Shown here one piece after another: positions 17,130 through 28,774 of a stretch of 34,964 nt of DNA. Source of the DNA: Strigomonas culicis (Eukaryota; Euglenozoa; Kinetoplastea; Trypanosomatida; Trypanosomatidae); contig AUXH01000142.1 of the NCBI GenBank assembly GCA_000482145.1, positions 1-34,964 of the forward strand, read 5' to 3'. Numbering within the stretch: position 1 is the first letter of the stretch; each line of letters starts with the position of its first letter. Position numbers and translations under genes: made by a program. The notes beneath the pieces are model-generated. The model was not told where the DNA came from. It saw only the letters and a list, made by a program, of their open reading frames with translations, and made no database searches.

Positions 17130-20100
17130 ATCCTTCTTGTCTTCGCCCTCCTCGTCGGAGGAGAAGGGCGCCGCCCCGTCCGTCTGGGGCGAGTGGGCAT
17201 GCTCGTTCACGCGCTTCAGCGGCGGCGGCGCCTTCTCGTCCTCGTCGGACGAAAGCGTCGCGTTGGCGCTGTAGCCCTGCGCGAGGTTGCTCAGCGCTTT
17301 GAAGAAGGACTGGTTGTTCTTCACGGCCCCGCCGCCCCTCTTACCGCTGCCGCCCGCGTCGTCGCCGAAGCGGACGTGGCGTCGGCCGGTGCCGGAGAGG
17401 TTGGAGGGGGCCGCGCCGCTGTGGCTCGTCGCCCTGTCCTCTTCCGTGTCGGAGTGCGCGTCGGGGGTCCCACCCTTCTTCTTGCCGAAGTGCCGCGCGA
17501 AGAAGCTGCGGCCCGCCCCGAAGATGGACTGGTTGTTCGCCTTGCCCGGCCCGCTGCCGCTCTGGCGCAGTGTATGGCCAAAGGTGTCGTTCGTGTGAAA
17601 CGTGTTGTTGTTCGTGAAGACGCCGGAGCTCTCCGTCGGCGCCACCGTGTCGCGGTGCTCCGACGGCGGCGGCCGCGGCCCCTCCTCGCTCGTCCGCCGC
17701 AGCGTCGGCAGCGCGACGGGGCCGACGGTCGCCGCGAGGGCGCCGGCGGTCATGGGGGCCGGCACCGGCCGCCGCGCGCCGCGGTCGAGGTAGACGCTCG
17801 TGTTGAGGAGCGGCGCGGCGGTCATGCTGCCGCTCAGCGTATGCAGCACGGACTCGTTCGTCGCGAAGCCGACGGGGTGCGCGGGGCCCTCGCCGCCGTG
17901 CAGGTTCCGCATGAAGGCGTTCACGACGCTCTTGGGGCCGCCCGCAAAGGTGTAGTTGTGCAGCGCCGGCCCCTCGTCCGCGGCGCGCGGCTCCGGCGCC
18001 GCGCCGCCGAACGGGGCGTTGGCCGCCGTGCGCGCCGGCGTCGCCGGGGCCTGGCGCGCGGCGGTGGCCGCCGCCGCCAGCGTCGCGAAGCGCTCCGCGT
18101 CGCACAGGAAACTGGCGTTCTGCAGCGTCGCGGCGAAGTTGAAGACGGAGGCGTTGGACAGCACGCCCGGGCGCGGGTCGGGCTCGGGGGACGGCGCCGG
18201 CGTGGCCTTGGCCTCGGGCGACAGCGGACTCGTGAGCCCCGGCAGCGTGCCGCAGGAGCGGGTGGCTGACAGGTGGGGGAAGAAGGAGGCGCGCAGCGCG
18301 GCGCCGCCGCCCATCGTCGCGGTCAGGAACAGCTCCAGCTTCTCCCGCTCCACAGGGGTCAGCTTGTACGCGAAGCGACCCTTCGGCCGCTGCCCGCGGC
18401 GGCTGCTCTTGCTGCTCTCGTTGTGCGCGCTCTTCACGTCGGCGGCCGGCGGTGCAGCGGCCCCCGCCGCCTCCTCCTGGCCGCTGCCGCCGCCCTCCTT
18501 CCGCGAGACGTGGTCCTCGTCCCGCGCCTCGACGCTGGCCGCGTCCGGGTCGTTCCGCCGCCCACCGGGCAAGCTCTGCTGCATCCACTCGGCGACGCGG
18601 TGGTCGCTGCCCTTCGAACTGTAGTCCTCGACTGTCGAGGCGCAGGACGAGCCCTCCTCCCCGGCAATCTCGTGGAAGATGGTCGTGATGTACGTGTGGA
18701 TGGCGCCGCGGCGGCACTGCTCCATCATCTGCCGCAGCCGCATCAGCTGCGCCGTCGGCACCAGCGGCGCCTTGGCGAGGCCGAGCAGATAAATGTCCAC
18801 GGCCGTCCACACGTGGTCGGACAGCTGCATCGTGTAGGGCGCGATGCGGTGCAGCACGACCCAGTGCACGGACAGCACCGCCGCGTTGCGGCCGCCACCG
18901 GCGAGGGCACCGCCCTGGCTGAGGATGCGGCCCGCCTGGCTCGACATGAAGGACGAGAAGGCGTAGCGCATCATCAGCAGCGTCACGTAGAGGCGCTGCT
19001 GCGCGCCAATGACCAACTGCCACGCTGTCGTCGGGAACTCCGCGCTGTCCATCGTCGGCTCCAAACTCGCGCCGTTCAAGTACTGCCTCTGCACGCCGAT
19101 GCGCTTGCTCATGCCACCGAGCAGCGCCGACACGTCCTCGCAGATCGCCGGCGCGCCGTCCGGCACGTCCAAGTTGCGCAGCAGCCGCGCGACGGACTCT
19201 CGGTAGAAGCGGAGGGACAGGTCGAGCCCCAGCTTCATCTTCGTCCGCCCCCGCATCGGCCAGATGACGCTCGAGATGATGAAGTAGATGAGGATGGCGA
19301 AGCAGTTCTGCTGGATGCGGATCATGGCGGAGTTTTGGTTTTTATACTGGATGACGATGGAGATGACGCTGTTGCACATACCGGTGCCGAGGGGGTAGAA
19401 GCCCGGCGCCGCCTGCACGTAGCAGCCGACAAACGTCAACATGGTCGTGAGGATGTACAGCACCCAGCGGCGCGAGTCCGCGGTCTGCACCGCCAGCAGG
19501 CCGGTGAGCGAGCCCAGCACGGTCCCCAGCAGACGGTTCGTCGCGTACTGGAAGCTCTCCGCGCCGGTGCGCTGGTACACCAAGGCGATAATGTCCACGC
19601 CGGCCACCGGGCTGTTCGACTGGTTCTTCATGACGTACACCTGGAAGACGGCCGCGATTGTGACACACAGCGCCAGCTTGATCGCTTCCTTCAACCGCCG
19701 CGTGATACTGCGACGGTAGTAGATGTTCATGAAGAGCGCCACAAACGCATCGTACACGCTCTTCAGATCGCGGATGAAGAAGCTGAAGCCGTAGATGATG
19801 TTACTGGGAGGCTTCGGGTTTTCCTTGAAGCCGCCCACGACCGTGATGAGCTCCTCGATCGAGAAGAGGAAGAAGCCGAGGAGCACATCCACCTCCGCCG
19901 TCTTGTAGTCCGGGTTCAGCAGGATCACATTCTCCCGCACGTGCGCGAGGGTGTCTTCAAACTGTTTCGCCTCCTCGCGGAAGGCCTCCATGTCCTCCGC
20001 CGTCACCTCCTGCTGTACGTCCGCGATCTTCTGCAGCAGCCGGTCGAAGGCGGCGGCCATGCGGCGCAGGGACGGCATGATGCCGCGGCCGAAGGCGACG

Positions 20101-22013
20101 CACATGTCCGTCTCCAGCAGTGCGGGGTCCGCCGTCACCTGGTCCAGCAGCACGGACAGCGACTGCAGGATGTTCGATACGTGCCCGAAGAAGGCCAGTC
20201 GCGTCTTTAGCTGCGCAATATAGACGCCCGTGTGCGGCTCGTACCCGCTCTCCGAGATGGCCGTCGCGGCGCGGCGCTGGCTCGCCTCCGTCGCCGCGCG
20301 CAGCTGCCGCAGCCGCGCGCCGAAGAGCTGCCGCTCCAGCGGGCTGCGCGTCCAGAAGGCGAGACAGGAGCAGCGCACGGAGAGGCCCACGCAGTCGCCC
20401 ATCACGTACAGGTAGTGCGCGGCGATGTCGCTCGACCACCGGATGTACGGAATGAAGAACGCCGCGAGCCCAAAGCCGAGAGCAATGAGCAGCGTCGTGT
20501 AGTACTTTCCCACGTAGGCGAAATTGGTGGTGGAGGGGTTCCGTATGTACTGCATGATGAGCGACGCGCAGCAGTAGGCGCACGTGCGGCGCATCTGTTC
20601 GGCGACAAAGGACACAATGAGGATCGCGACGAAGAAGAGCAGCAGACTCAGCCACTCCGCGGTCGGGCGGATAGAGATGAAGATGCTGAGGATGCCGAAG
20701 GACAGCGTGTACCCTTTTAGCACGATGAACGTCTCGCGCAGTCCGCCGCCGAGCGTCGGCTGGCTGATCCAGTAGGCGAGCGAAACGACCGACGTGGGCA
20801 GCGGGAAGATGTGGTTGGAGCCGGGCTCGAGGCACAGGATGAGGGTCGGCAGGATGGTCAGCATCGACCCCCGCACCGCCCAGTCCACCTTCTCCAGAAA
20901 CCGCGGCGAGGCGAAGAGGCGGAACCAGGAGGAGAAGAGGCCGTGCGCGGCGGGCAGGTACATCCGTTGGTCCCACAAAAAGGCATGTAGGGCGTTGTTG
21001 TTGCGCGTACGGACGTTGTGCCGCTTACCAGCACCACCCCCACCCCCACCCCCACCGCCACCGCCATCGCCATCGCCATCGCCGCCGCCGCCGTCGCCAT
21101 CGCGGCCCTCTGGGCCCGCGAAGAGCGAGAAGTAGTCCGCCGCGGGGGCGTCCTCCAGCACCGCCCCCACGGCCGCCGCCTCCGCCTCCTTCGTGTCGCC
21201 GCTGCCCACCGCGACGGGCGACGGCGCCTGCGCCATGCTCGGCGGCGGAGCCGTCTCTCGCCCGCCCAGCGCCGCGGCCTGCAGCGGCGGCACGGCGCCG
21301 CCGGTCGGCGTGCGGCGGCGGCCGTGGAACACCCTCCGCAGCAGCTCCCCCTCGTGCGCCCACATGTGCAGCGGGTTGGACTTGCCGCGCGGGCCGACGT
21401 CCCCGCGGCGGCCGGCCATCATCAGCTCCGCCTCGCCGCCGAAGGACTCCGCCAACAGCCCCGGGGGGCTCTCCGCCGCGACGCCGCTGCCGCGCGCACC
21501 CATCGAGCTCGACCGGACGTGGTGCGGCGCCGTCCCCGTGCTGCCCACGTCGACGCTCGTGCCGTGCCGCGAGCGCAGCCCCGCGCGGCCGCTCCCCGCC
21601 GTCGGCACGTCCGACACGGCGCCGGTCGAGAGGCAGCGCCGCAGCCCCTGCGGAGGGGTCGAACCGGCCCCCAAGGCCGAGGCGCGCAGCAGGCGGCGCG
21701 GCCCACCGCCGCTGTTGCCCGCCTCCGTGCTCGCCCCGCTGCGCGCGCCGGTCGACCGCGCGGCGCGCTCCGACAGGGCGCCGGTGGACGGCGGACAAGG
21801 CAGGCCCCGCCCCGAGTGCGGCTTGTTCGGCGAGGTCTGCACCGTCGCGCGCAGCACGCGCCGCGCCTCCGGGTCGCTTCCGGTGGACAGGCCTGTGCCG
21901 CGCGCGTGAGGGGCGTGGGTCTCCGCCACGGGCGGCGGGGGAGCGGCGCTAGGGGGTTGGGCGGTGGCCGCAGGAACGCTAGACGAGTTCATCAGTTTAC
22001 TCGGGTCAGACAT
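16950..22013 (-). CDS. FUSC/aromatic-acid-exporter-like membrane protein, tandem copy B
   Basis: A 1687-residue paralogue of copy A, with the same order: disordered N-terminus, membrane block one (about 381-552), soluble helical middle, membrane block two (about 777-919), helical region, disordered tail, conserved C-terminal module. The N-terminus is about 97 residues longer than in A. It carries four STG(A/S) motifs (from residues 43, 76, 87 and 129) and a Gly/Asp run just before NVRTRNNNALHAFLWDQR. The tail has several N-x-S motifs (QNASFLCDAERF, NNQSIFGAGRSFF, KNNQSFFKALSNL) and a basic GKKKGG patch. In the first membrane region B keeps residues also found in copy C (LEP, WIS-PTLG) where A differs, so B looks closer to the ancestral form. 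Transport function is inferred from topology only. The AG at 22035-22036 or 22029-22030 follows a pyrimidine tract and may be the acceptor. Confidence 0.82.
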   Translation of the reverse strand: MSDPSKLMNSSSVPAATAQPPSAAPPPPVAETHAPHARGTGLSTGSDPEARRVLRATVQTSPNKPHSGRGLPCPPSTGALSERAARSTGARSGASTEAGNSGGGPRRLLRASALGAGSTPPQGLRRCLSTGAVSDVPTAGSGRAGLRSRHGTSVDVGSTGTAPHHVRSSSMGARGSGVAAESPPGLLAESFGGEAELMMAGRRGDVGPRGKSNPLHMWAHEGELLRRVFHGRRRTPTGGAVPPLQAAALGGRETAPPPSMAQAPSPVAVGSGDTKEAEAAAVGAVLEDAPAADYFSLFAGPEGRDGDGGGGDGDGDGGGGGGGGGGGAGKRHNVRTRNNNALHAFLWDQRMYLPAAHGLFSSWFRLFASPRFLEKVDWAVRGSMLTILPTLILCLEPGSNHIFPLPTSVVSLAYWISQPTLGGGLRETFIVLKGYTLSFGILSIFISIRPTAEWLSLLLFFVAILIVSFVAEQMRRTCAYCCASLIMQYIRNPSTTNFAYVGKYYTTLLIALGFGLAAFFIPYIRWSSDIAAHYLYVMGDCVGLSVRCSCLAFWTRSPLERQLFGARLRQLRAATEASQRRAATAISESGYEPHTGVYIAQLKTRLAFFGHVSNILQSLSVLLDQVTADPALLETDMCVAFGRGIMPSLRRMAAAFDRLLQKIADVQQEVTAEDMEAFREEAKQFEDTLAHVRENVILLNPDYKTAEVDVLLGFFLFSIEELITVVGGFKENPKPPSNIIYGFSFFIRDLKSVYDAFVALFMNIYYRRSITRRLKEAIKLALCVTIAAVFQVYVMKNQSNSPVAGVDIIALVYQRTGAESFQYATNRLLGTVLGSLTGLLAVQTADSRRWVLYILTTMLTFVGCYVQAAPGFYPLGTGMCNSVISIVIQYKNQNSAMIRIQQNCFAILIYFIISSVIWPMRGRTKMKLGLDLSLRFYRESVARLLRNLDVPDGAPAICEDVSALLGGMSKRIGVQRQYLNGASLEPTMDSAEFPTTAWQLVIGAQQRLYVTLLMMRYAFSSFMSSQAGRILSQGGALAGGGRNAAVLSVHWVVLHRIAPYTMQLSDHVWTAVDIYLLGLAKAPLVPTAQLMRLRQMMEQCRRGAIHTYITTIFHEIAGEEGSSCASTVEDYSSKGSDHRVAEWMQQSLPGGRRNDPDAASVEARDEDHVSRKEGGGSGQEEAAGAAAPPAADVKSAHNESSKSSRRGQRPKGRFAYKLTPVEREKLELFLTATMGGGAALRASFFPHLSATRSCGTLPGLTSPLSPEAKATPAPSPEPDPRPGVLSNASVFNFAATLQNASFLCDAERFATLAAAATAARQAPATPARTAANAPFGGAAPEPRAADEGPALHNYTFAGGPKSVVNAFMRNLHGGEGPAHPVGFATNESVLHTLSGSMTAAPLLNTSVYLDRGARRPVPAPMTAGALAATVGPVALPTLRRTSEEGPRPPPSEHRDTVAPTESSGVFTNNNTFHTNDTFGHTLRQSGSGPGKANNQSIFGAGRSFFARHFGKKKGGTPDAHSDTEEDRATSHSGAAPSNLSGTGRRHVRFGDDAGGSGKRGGGAVKNNQSFFKALSNLAQGYSANATLSSDEDEKAPPPLKRVNEHAHSPQTDGAAPFSSDEEGEDKKDLLESLSFYDDQQDAFVLTNRDVHSLEAFLFGIRSLVSQMDELERNLLETIQAQQMAKEL
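18678..20450 (-). repeat. Mosaic duplicated core, copy B (partner 13295-15067)
   Basis: Counterpart of the copy A core. In 18678-18986 I see a single base difference from 13295-13603; in 20221-20450 I see none against 14838-15067. Flanking membrane-coding stretches are much less similar. Confidence 0.85.
21028..21100 (-). repeat. GC-rich short tandem repeat encoding a Gly/Asp run in copy B
   Basis: The plus strand repeats CACCCC, CCACCG and CATCGC-type hexamers, read on the coding strand as Gly and Asp codons. It lies in the disordered segment just before the conserved core and is absent from copy A. Confidence 0.8.
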
Positions 22014-22682
22014 AGTGTATGGATGTACCTACAACTTAGTGGAGAAGAAGCAACAACGAAAAAAGGAGCAAATGTACCGGAAAAAAAAAGTTTCAAGACT
22101 CGCAGTTACTTTGTTCAAAAACAGATTTACAGCGTGTTAATTATTATATAAAAGATATTTATATATGTATTATTGTTCTACGTAGAGATACAGAAGTAGG
22201 CATAAGAAAAAGGAAAGGGAAGAGAGGAGGGGAAAGAAGTGGGGATAGAAGTACGCCTATGTAGCTTGACGACTTCACAGAGGGGGCATACAACACCATT
22301 CGATTTTACGCCACTGCAGTCATGTACGTCAATTCGCTTGCAAGTTGGTTAGCTCAAAAGGGGCATACAAACGCGTGAGCGGAATGAAAAAAAAAATTGA
22401 AAAGGGGAAAGAAAAATAATGATACAATTTGTCATTGATTTTCATTCCCAAATGTATGAGCATGATTCCTCCCGTTGTCGTGGATGTTTCAAGTGTGTGT
22501 GCTTTTTTTTTTAACATGTTATTAAGATGGAAACAATGAAGAACAAGTACAAAAAAAAAGGCAGCAAACAGAAAAACAAAAACCAAAGAAAAAAGGTCAA
22601 AAAGTCAAAAAGGGAAAATAAGAGTAGTAATTACTATAATGAACTCGCAATGAATAAACAAAAAAAGAGGTAAACAAAAAAA
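22014..22682. other. Intergenic region between FUSC-like copies C and B
   Basis: A 669-nt AT-rich gap. The plus strand is purine-rich at 22200-22245 and A-rich at 22384-22415 and 22545-22680; a T9 run lies at about 22504-22512. No credible ORF was seen. The minus-strand frame at 22329-22586 is a hydrophobic translation of pyrimidine-rich DNA. Confidence 0.75.
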
Positions 22683-25600
22683 TCACAAGTTTTTAGCGAT
22701 ATCGCTTTGATGCTGCATCTCCAGCAGCGCCTTCTGGAGCTGGTTAATGTACACGACAAGGGCCCGCGTGCCGAACAGAAAGGCCTCTAAACTGTGAATG
22801 TCATGATTCGTCAAGATGAACTCGCCACGCTCCGCGTCGTAGCAGCTGAGGTTACGCAGCGTCTCATCCGGGTCATTGTCGTCCTCGTCGTCGACGGTCG
22901 AGAGGGGGTGGTGGCTGCTGCTGTGGCTGCCCGCGCCCGACAGCAGGTCTCGACGCAGGCGGTCCACGTCCTCGTGGGTGCCGCCGCCGCCGCCGTGCGC
23001 GCTGCGGCTCATGCGGCGGCCCTGCAGCGACCCGCGGCGCTTGTCGGGCGACGCGGCCTGCTTCTTGGGGCTGCCGGAGTCCGAGGCGTCCGCGAAGTGT
23101 AGTGGGTGGAAGCGGTCCACCGGCGATGCCGCGTCGCCGGGGACGGCCGTCGCCTTGCGCTGCTGCTTCGCCGGCGACGGTGGCTCGCCCGCCTCCTCCT
23201 GCGAGTTGCTGGAGCCGTTCGCCGAGAGGAGCTTCTTCACCGTGCTGCAGTTGCTGTCGTGGCTGTCGGTCTTGGTCTTGTCGCGGCTGCTGGGCGGCGA
23301 GCGCGCCGCCGCCGTCGGCGGCGCCATCGTCGTCGTCGTCACAGTGAACGTCCCGGAGCCGCACGCCTCGCGGCCGTGGCCATGCGACGCGGGGTCGGCG
23401 GAGGCGGCCACCGTGACGTCCGGGTCCGCGCGGCGCGGGAGCATGGACGAGCCAGGCGTGTGGTCGCCCTGCGTGTCGACGTACACCATCTCTTCGTCGC
23501 TGGAGCTGTGCATCCGCAGAGAGCGGGGCCCGTCGTCCATGGCGGCCGGCGGCCCCGCCTCGACCGGGGGCGCCGGAGGCAGCAGCGTGCGCTCGGAGCG
23601 CTGCGGGGAGTTCGTGTTGGTGCCGCCCTCCAGCGTCTGCTCGCTGGCCGTGTCGTGGTGCGGCGCCGTCTGCCGCCCGTCGTTCGCGTCGGGGTGCATG
23701 CTGGGGCCGCTCCGGTCGTTGTCGCTGCTGCCGCCGCCACCCTCCCCCTCCGCCCGGTCGCCGTCGGGCGGCTTGGAGCGGTGGTGCTTGGACCGCCGGA
23801 AGAGGTTGCCGATGAAGGAGGTGTTCTTGATGAAGGAGTTGTTGAAGTGCGCGGTGTCCTTCATGTTGATGTTGAGCGGGTCCGCGTGCGCCTCCGAGTC
23901 GCGCTCCTCCTTCGCCATGCGCTTCAACTCCTTCAGCTGCGAGCGGAAGGCCTCTTCGCGCTCCGTCGTCACGTGGTGCTTCTTGCGGAGCTGCGCCGCG
24001 AGCCCGGCGTCGTTGCCGGTCATGGCCATCAGACGCATCGACTGGTCCCCCGTCGTGCCGAGCACCGCCGCGAGCGCGATGGGGTTCTCGTTGCCCGTCA
24101 CCGCGTTCGCGGCGCTCGCCGTGACGCCCGCGCGGCTCGCCGTCGCCGCCAGCGCCGCGAAGCCGCCCGTCGCGCCGCCCGTCGCGCCGCCCGCGCCCGA
24201 CCCGCTGAGCTCGTTGTTGGGGCTGCTGCCGAACATGCTCTTCGCGGCGGAAAAGCTCTTGTCGTTCAGCACACCCGCCAGCCCGCCGCCGAGGAAGCTC
24301 TTGTTCTTGTTGGGTGCGAGGAAGCTCATGTTGCCCTTGGACGGCGACCCCTCGAAGGTGCCACCGAGCGTGCCGCCCTGCATGATGTTCTTGAGGAAGC
24401 TGGCGTTGTTGTTGAAGCTCTGATTCGACACGAAGTTGCGCAGGGCCTGCCGCTCCTCCTCGGTGATGTTGTAGCCGAGGTAGCCGGTCCGCTTCTTCTT
24501 CTTCCGCTCCTCGTCCGCGTCGCCGTCACGGTCGTTGTTGGCGGCGCCGCTGGCGCTCGACCTGCCCCTGCCCGTCTCGCTCTTCACCGCGGCATGCATC
24601 GTCGTATTCGTGAACCGCTTCGTCTCGTTCTTGCCGTCGCCTTGGTCGTCCTCGTAGCCACCGTCGAGCAGGTCGTCGCCGCCGCCGCCGCCGCCGTTGC
24701 CGCCGTAGCGCCTGGAGACGGTGGCCGGGGCGCTGCTGCCGCCGTCACTGTAGTCCCCGTCCACGCCGTCGGAGTACGCTTCGTTGTTCTCCGAGCCCTC
24801 CCCGGCCATCTTGCGGCTGATCGTCTCGATGTACGTCTCGAGGATGGCCTGGTGCGCCTCGATCATGGCCAGCCGGATCCGGGAGAGGTGCGTGGTCGGC
24901 ACGACGGTCGCCTTGGAGATGGACAGCAGATAGAGGTCGGCGAGGGAGTAGATGAGATCCGCGAGGTCCTGCGCGTGGGGCGCGATGCGGTGCAGCACGA
25001 CCCAGTGCACGGACACCTCCATGCCGTTGGACGAGTTACTCGTCATGAAGGCGTTGTAGGCGAAGCGCATGAGCGACAGGGTCGACCAGATGCGGTTCTG
25101 CGCCTCCGCGATGCGGCGCCAGGACTCCTCCGGGTACTCTGCCGAGCTCAGCGTCGGCTCCTCCACCGCACCGGGGATGTAGCGGAACTGCGCGCTGACC
25201 TTGCGGCTCATCTCCTTCAGCAGCGCCGACGCGTCCGCGGCGACCTCGTTCGGGTCCTCCGGCATGTCCAGGTTGCGCAGCAGCCGCGCGGTCGCCTCGC
25301 GCATGCAGCGCAGGCTGACGTCGAGGCCCATGCGCACGCGCTTCCGCGCCCGCATGGGCCACACGGTCGACGTGATGGCGAAGTAAATGAGGATGGCGAA
25401 GCAGTTCTGCTGGATACGCACCATGGCGGCGCTCTGGTCCTTGTACTGCGAAACGATGGAAATGCAGCTGCATGCGATGGCGTTGCCCAGCGCGTAGAAC
25501 CCCGGCGCTGCCTGCACGTAGCAGCCGACGAAGGAGAGGATGGTGAGGCAGATGTACAGCACCCAGCGGCGCAGGTTCGCCATCTGCACGATGAAGTAGG

Positions 25601-28125
25601 CGGCGGTGGAGCCCAGCACGGTGCCGAGTAGCCGCCCCGTCGCGTAGTGGAAGCTCTCGGAGCCGGTGGGGTTGTAGATGAGCGCAATGATCGCCGCGCC
25701 GGCCAGCGCGCTCACGTCGTTCATCGAGAAGGCGTAGACCTGGAAGATGGAGGGCACCGTCATGCACAGCGACAGCTTGATCGCCTCCTTGAGGCGGCGC
25801 GGGATGGTGCGGTGGTTGACGAGCGAGTCGAACAGGTTCACGCACGCGTTGAAGACGCTCATGAGATCACGGTACCAGAAGAGCAAGAAGTGGGTCACGG
25901 TGTTGCGCGGGCTCGCGTCCTCCTCGAAGTTGGCGATCACCTCACACAGCTCGTCCACGCTGAACATGAAGAAGCCGAGAAAGACATCCGACTCATCCGT
26001 CTCGTACGCCTCGTTGTTCAGAATCACCTCCTCGCGCACCGCAGCGAGCACCTCCTGGAAGCGGTCGCGCGCCTGGTGGAAGAAGAGAATCTCCATCGGC
26101 GTCACGACCTTGTGCAGGTCGACGATCTTGAGAATCATGCTGTCCATCGCGGACGCAATGATGTAGAGCTCGTCGGCGATCTGCTGGCCAAAGGCGTTGC
26201 ACATGGGCGTGTCGATGAGGGCCGGGTTCTCGCCCAGCAGCTCCACGACCTGGCTCATGGAGCCCAGGACGTTGTGCACGGACTTGCAGAACTTGAAGCG
26301 GACCTTCAGCTGCGAGAGGAACTTGCCGGTGTGCGGCTCGTACTCGCACTCGCCGAGGGAGGTGCCGATCTTCTCAATGCACTTCTCGGCCGTCATGCGG
26401 AGCTGGCGCAGGCGCACCACGTTGAGCTCCCGCTCCAGCGGCGACATGGTCCAGAAGCTGGAGCACGTGCCCTGCACCTCGATGCTCAGCGTGTTGCCGA
26501 GCGCGGTCAGGTAGTGCGTCGTCATGTGGCTCGACCAGCGGATGAAGGGGACGAGGAAGCCGGCCACACCGAAGGCGAGGGCGCAGAGCAGGCCCTGGTA
26601 GTACGTCGCGATGTAGATGAAGTCCACGCGGCTGCTGACGCAGGAAGACTCCGTCGACTTGCGGGGGCACTTGACGTAGGCCATGATGGTGGCCGCCAGC
26701 ACGTAGGCGGTCGTCTTCTTGGTCTCCTCCGCGAGGAAGGAGCACGTGAGGGTGAAGATGAACAGCAGCAGCAGGCTGAGCCAGGAGGGCTGGGGGGCGA
26801 CCCCCACAATAAAGCACAGGACGACCAGGCCCCCGGTGAAGCCCTTCAGGGCGATGTACAGCTCGTGCAGGCCGCTGCCCAAGGTCGGACTCGAAATCCA
26901 GAAGGCGTTGAAGGCCAGGCTGGAGGACATGGGGAAGAGCCCTGTCGTCGCGGGCTCGAGCGACAGAATCATGGTCGGCAGGATGGTCAGCACCGCGCCC
27001 CGAAAGGCCCAGTCCAGCTTCTCCCAGAAGCGGGGCGAGGACAGGAGAGAGAAGAAGCGCGTGCCGAAGCCCGTCATGGGCATCTGCCGCCGCTGGTCCC
27101 ACGGGATCGCATGTATGGCGTTCATGTTGCGCGTCCGCAGATTCCGCTCCTCCCGTCCATCCTCGTCGCCGCCCGTGTTCAGCGCGGCCTGCAGGGCGGC
27201 GGAGTGCTTGCCGCCGCCGCCCTCCAGCATGTGCCGCGGCACCGGCGGCGGTGGCGGCTTGGGCGGCGTGTTGAAGTTCTTGACACTGCCCCCGCCGCTC
27301 GGCGCGCCGCAGAACCCGCTGCTGTTCGGCCCCTTATGGAGGCCACTCGGGCTCAGGTTATGGTTACTGACGCTACTCCAGCTGCTGATCCCCATGGGCG
27401 TGACGCCGCCCGCCCGCGGGAGCGTCTTCACGCTGCCCTGCTCCACGTAGCTCTCGCTCGCGGTGGCGGTGACGCCCACCGTCTGCGACGCGACGAGCAC
27501 ACCCGGGGGGCCCGCCACCGGCTTGGGCGACAGCACGTTCAGCGCATTCTTGATCGCGGAGGGGATGGGCGAGCGCCGCTCCGCGACCCCGTAGATGGGG
27601 GCCGAGATCGCGGTCAGCGTCGGCGCCGTCATGTTGCTCTCCGTCGCGGTCAGGATCTTCGGCGACAGGCGCTGCGCCGCCGACGTGGGGGTGGGGGAGC
27701 GGCCGGAGCCGGCGCCGGCCGTCGCGCGGATGCGGCCGCGGCGCCACGCGGACTGCTCCGACAACGCCGGCAGCGGCGAGCTGTTGGGGGACCGGCCGTC
27801 CGCGCCGCCCTTGGGCGGCGACTGGCGGTGCATATCCTCGAGCGCCTGCAGGCGGCTCACCGTCAGCGTGTTCTGCGCCCGCTGCCGCTGCTGCACACCG
27901 TACCGACTCTGGTCGACGGGCAGCACGGAGTCGTACGGGTCGGTCCGCGTGCGCGGCGCGCCGAGACTGACGCGCTCGGCCGCGTTCAGCCACGCCGGTC
28001 GCGCCGGCGCGGCGAGGGTGGCGACGCTGCCGGACGGGTGCGAGGACCCGGGCCCGGAGCGCACGCTCGCGCGCACGCTGCCGACGCGCCGCATGCCGCT
28101 GCCGCTGCTGCCCCCCGCGTGCAGC

Positions 28126-28156
<31 letters not shown>

Positions 28157-28738
28157 TCGCACTCACCGGCGTGAAGTCGTGCGCGCGGCTCGTGGTGGGC
28201 GAGAAGAGATGCGGCATCTCGGCGTCCGCGGCGTTGCGGGACGGCGTGGGGCTGCCGTGGGCCCCGCTGACGGGCCCCGGCGGGCCGCGGCTCGGCGCCG
28301 CGTGTGGAAAGCCGCGCTCCACCTCCACGGCCGAGACCGGCGACGTGCGGAAGCTGCTGGGCGACACCCGATCCGCGTTCTCCGGAGTCCTACCGCGGAC
28401 CGCGCCGCGCGGCGTCGACTGCGCCACGACGAGCCCGCCGTCCGGGGGCGGCTCCGCGCCGTGCGGGGTGGGCGGCTTCGTGGTGGCCGTGGAGCTCGTC
28501 GCGGACACCTCCGAGGCGAGCGGGTCGCGGTGGTGCGGCCGGCCGGCGGTCGGCGCCGGCGGCGGCGCGCCGGTCGCGACGAGCCGCTGTGCCCGCGGCG
28601 CGGCCACGACGCTGGACGCCCGCCACTGGCCGGACGTGGCGGTGGCCGTCAGGGGCGGGCCCCCGCCGCGCGTGAGCGAGACAAAGCTAGAGTTGGAGCT
28701 GGCCAGCAGGGGCGGGGCGCTGCTGGCCTGCAGAGCGC

Positions 28739-28774
<36 letters not shown>

